Assembly (NCBI GenBank): GCA_029961745.1
Contig: CP124680.1
Coordinates: forward strand, 2,604,001 to 2,668,000
DNA from: Nocardioides sp. L-11A
Lineage (GTDB): Bacteria; Actinomycetota; Actinomycetes; Propionibacteriales; Nocardioidaceae
Direction of reading: 5' to 3'
Length of the DNA: 64,000 nt
Shown here: positions 63,962-64,000 of the stretch, in pieces
Layout of the letters: each line of letters starts with the position of its first letter
How positions within the stretch are numbered: position 1 is the first letter of the stretch
Made by a program: the position numbers and the translations under genes
The notes under the pieces: model-generated
Seen by the model: the letters and a program-made list of their open reading frames with translations, nothing else
Database searches by the model: none
Told to the model about the DNA's origin: nothing

Positions 63962-64000
63962 GGGATTCCCTTCGAGATCGGACGGGGCTCGGGCCGGGGG

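Overview
The window is high-GC actinobacterial chromosome, most like Nocardioides or a close relative in the Nocardioidaceae. This is inferred from gene content and order, not from a database match. The gene orders glnA / RDD / DUF4191 / lipA / lipB / epimerase / dihydrolipoyl acyltransferase / pepA / gcvT and thyA-dfrA ... dapA-rnj ... ftsK ... pgsA ... cinA-clgR match conserved blocks known from Mycobacterium tuberculosis. A GlnR box, F420-type oxidoreductase, ClgR-like regulator, NrtR, Lhr/Nei pair and sortase also fit. Many start codons sit 6-7 nt after a TAnnnT-type -10 box, so leaderless transcripts appear common. No rRNA, tRNA, CRISPR array, transposase or integrase was seen.

Layout. 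(1) 1-6029, minus strand: a tightly overlapping catabolic operon (DUF3100-like membrane protein, 3-hydroxyisobutyrate-dehydrogenase-like enzyme, aldehyde dehydrogenase, M20 amidohydrolase, class II aldolase, start of an acyl-CoA ligase), divergent from an alpha/beta hydrolase whose -10 box lies in a 12-bp palindrome. (2) 6968-10885: an accessory patch with a 5'-truncated FAD monooxygenase, a Fic protein under a 30-bp palindrome, and a secreted nuclease-like protein lacking key catalytic residues. (3) 10886-27897: housekeeping core, comprising glnA with a GlnR box and leader hairpin, lipoate synthesis (lipB-lipA) next to the lipoylated E2 subunit, pepA, gcvT, thyA-dfrA and dapA-rnj. (4) 28105-31323: a large secreted M4 metalloprotease between rnj and ftsK. 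(5) 31544-37973: ftsK, a RodZ-like protein, rimO, pgsA. (6) 38199-46157: two secreted nucleotide-scavenging enzymes placed between pgsA and cinA. One is a fusion of ExeM-type nuclease and 5'-nucleotidase; the second is a 5'-nucleotidase broken by an in-frame TAG. A PHO-box-like direct repeat lies upstream. (7) 46225-53591: cinA, clgR, htpX, and nei/lhr with a PafBC-type damage promoter. (8) 53652-58823: a sortase, then a six-gene ArsR-led operon ending in two paralogous MFS transporters. (9) 58945-63116: an NAD-salvage locus with nrtR and an in-frame pncB-pncA fusion, divergent from an orphan adenine DNA methyltransferase. One NrtR-type palindrome in the shared intergenic region overlaps the methyltransferase -35 box. 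A secreted protein closes the window.

Most interesting points: the pncB-pncA fusion with NrtR and a possibly co-controlled DNA methyltransferase; the fused and the amber-broken nucleotidases inserted in a conserved block; the operator/promoter overlaps upstream of fic and the alpha/beta hydrolase; the double operator of the ArsR operon; and the PafBC-like promoter of lhr.
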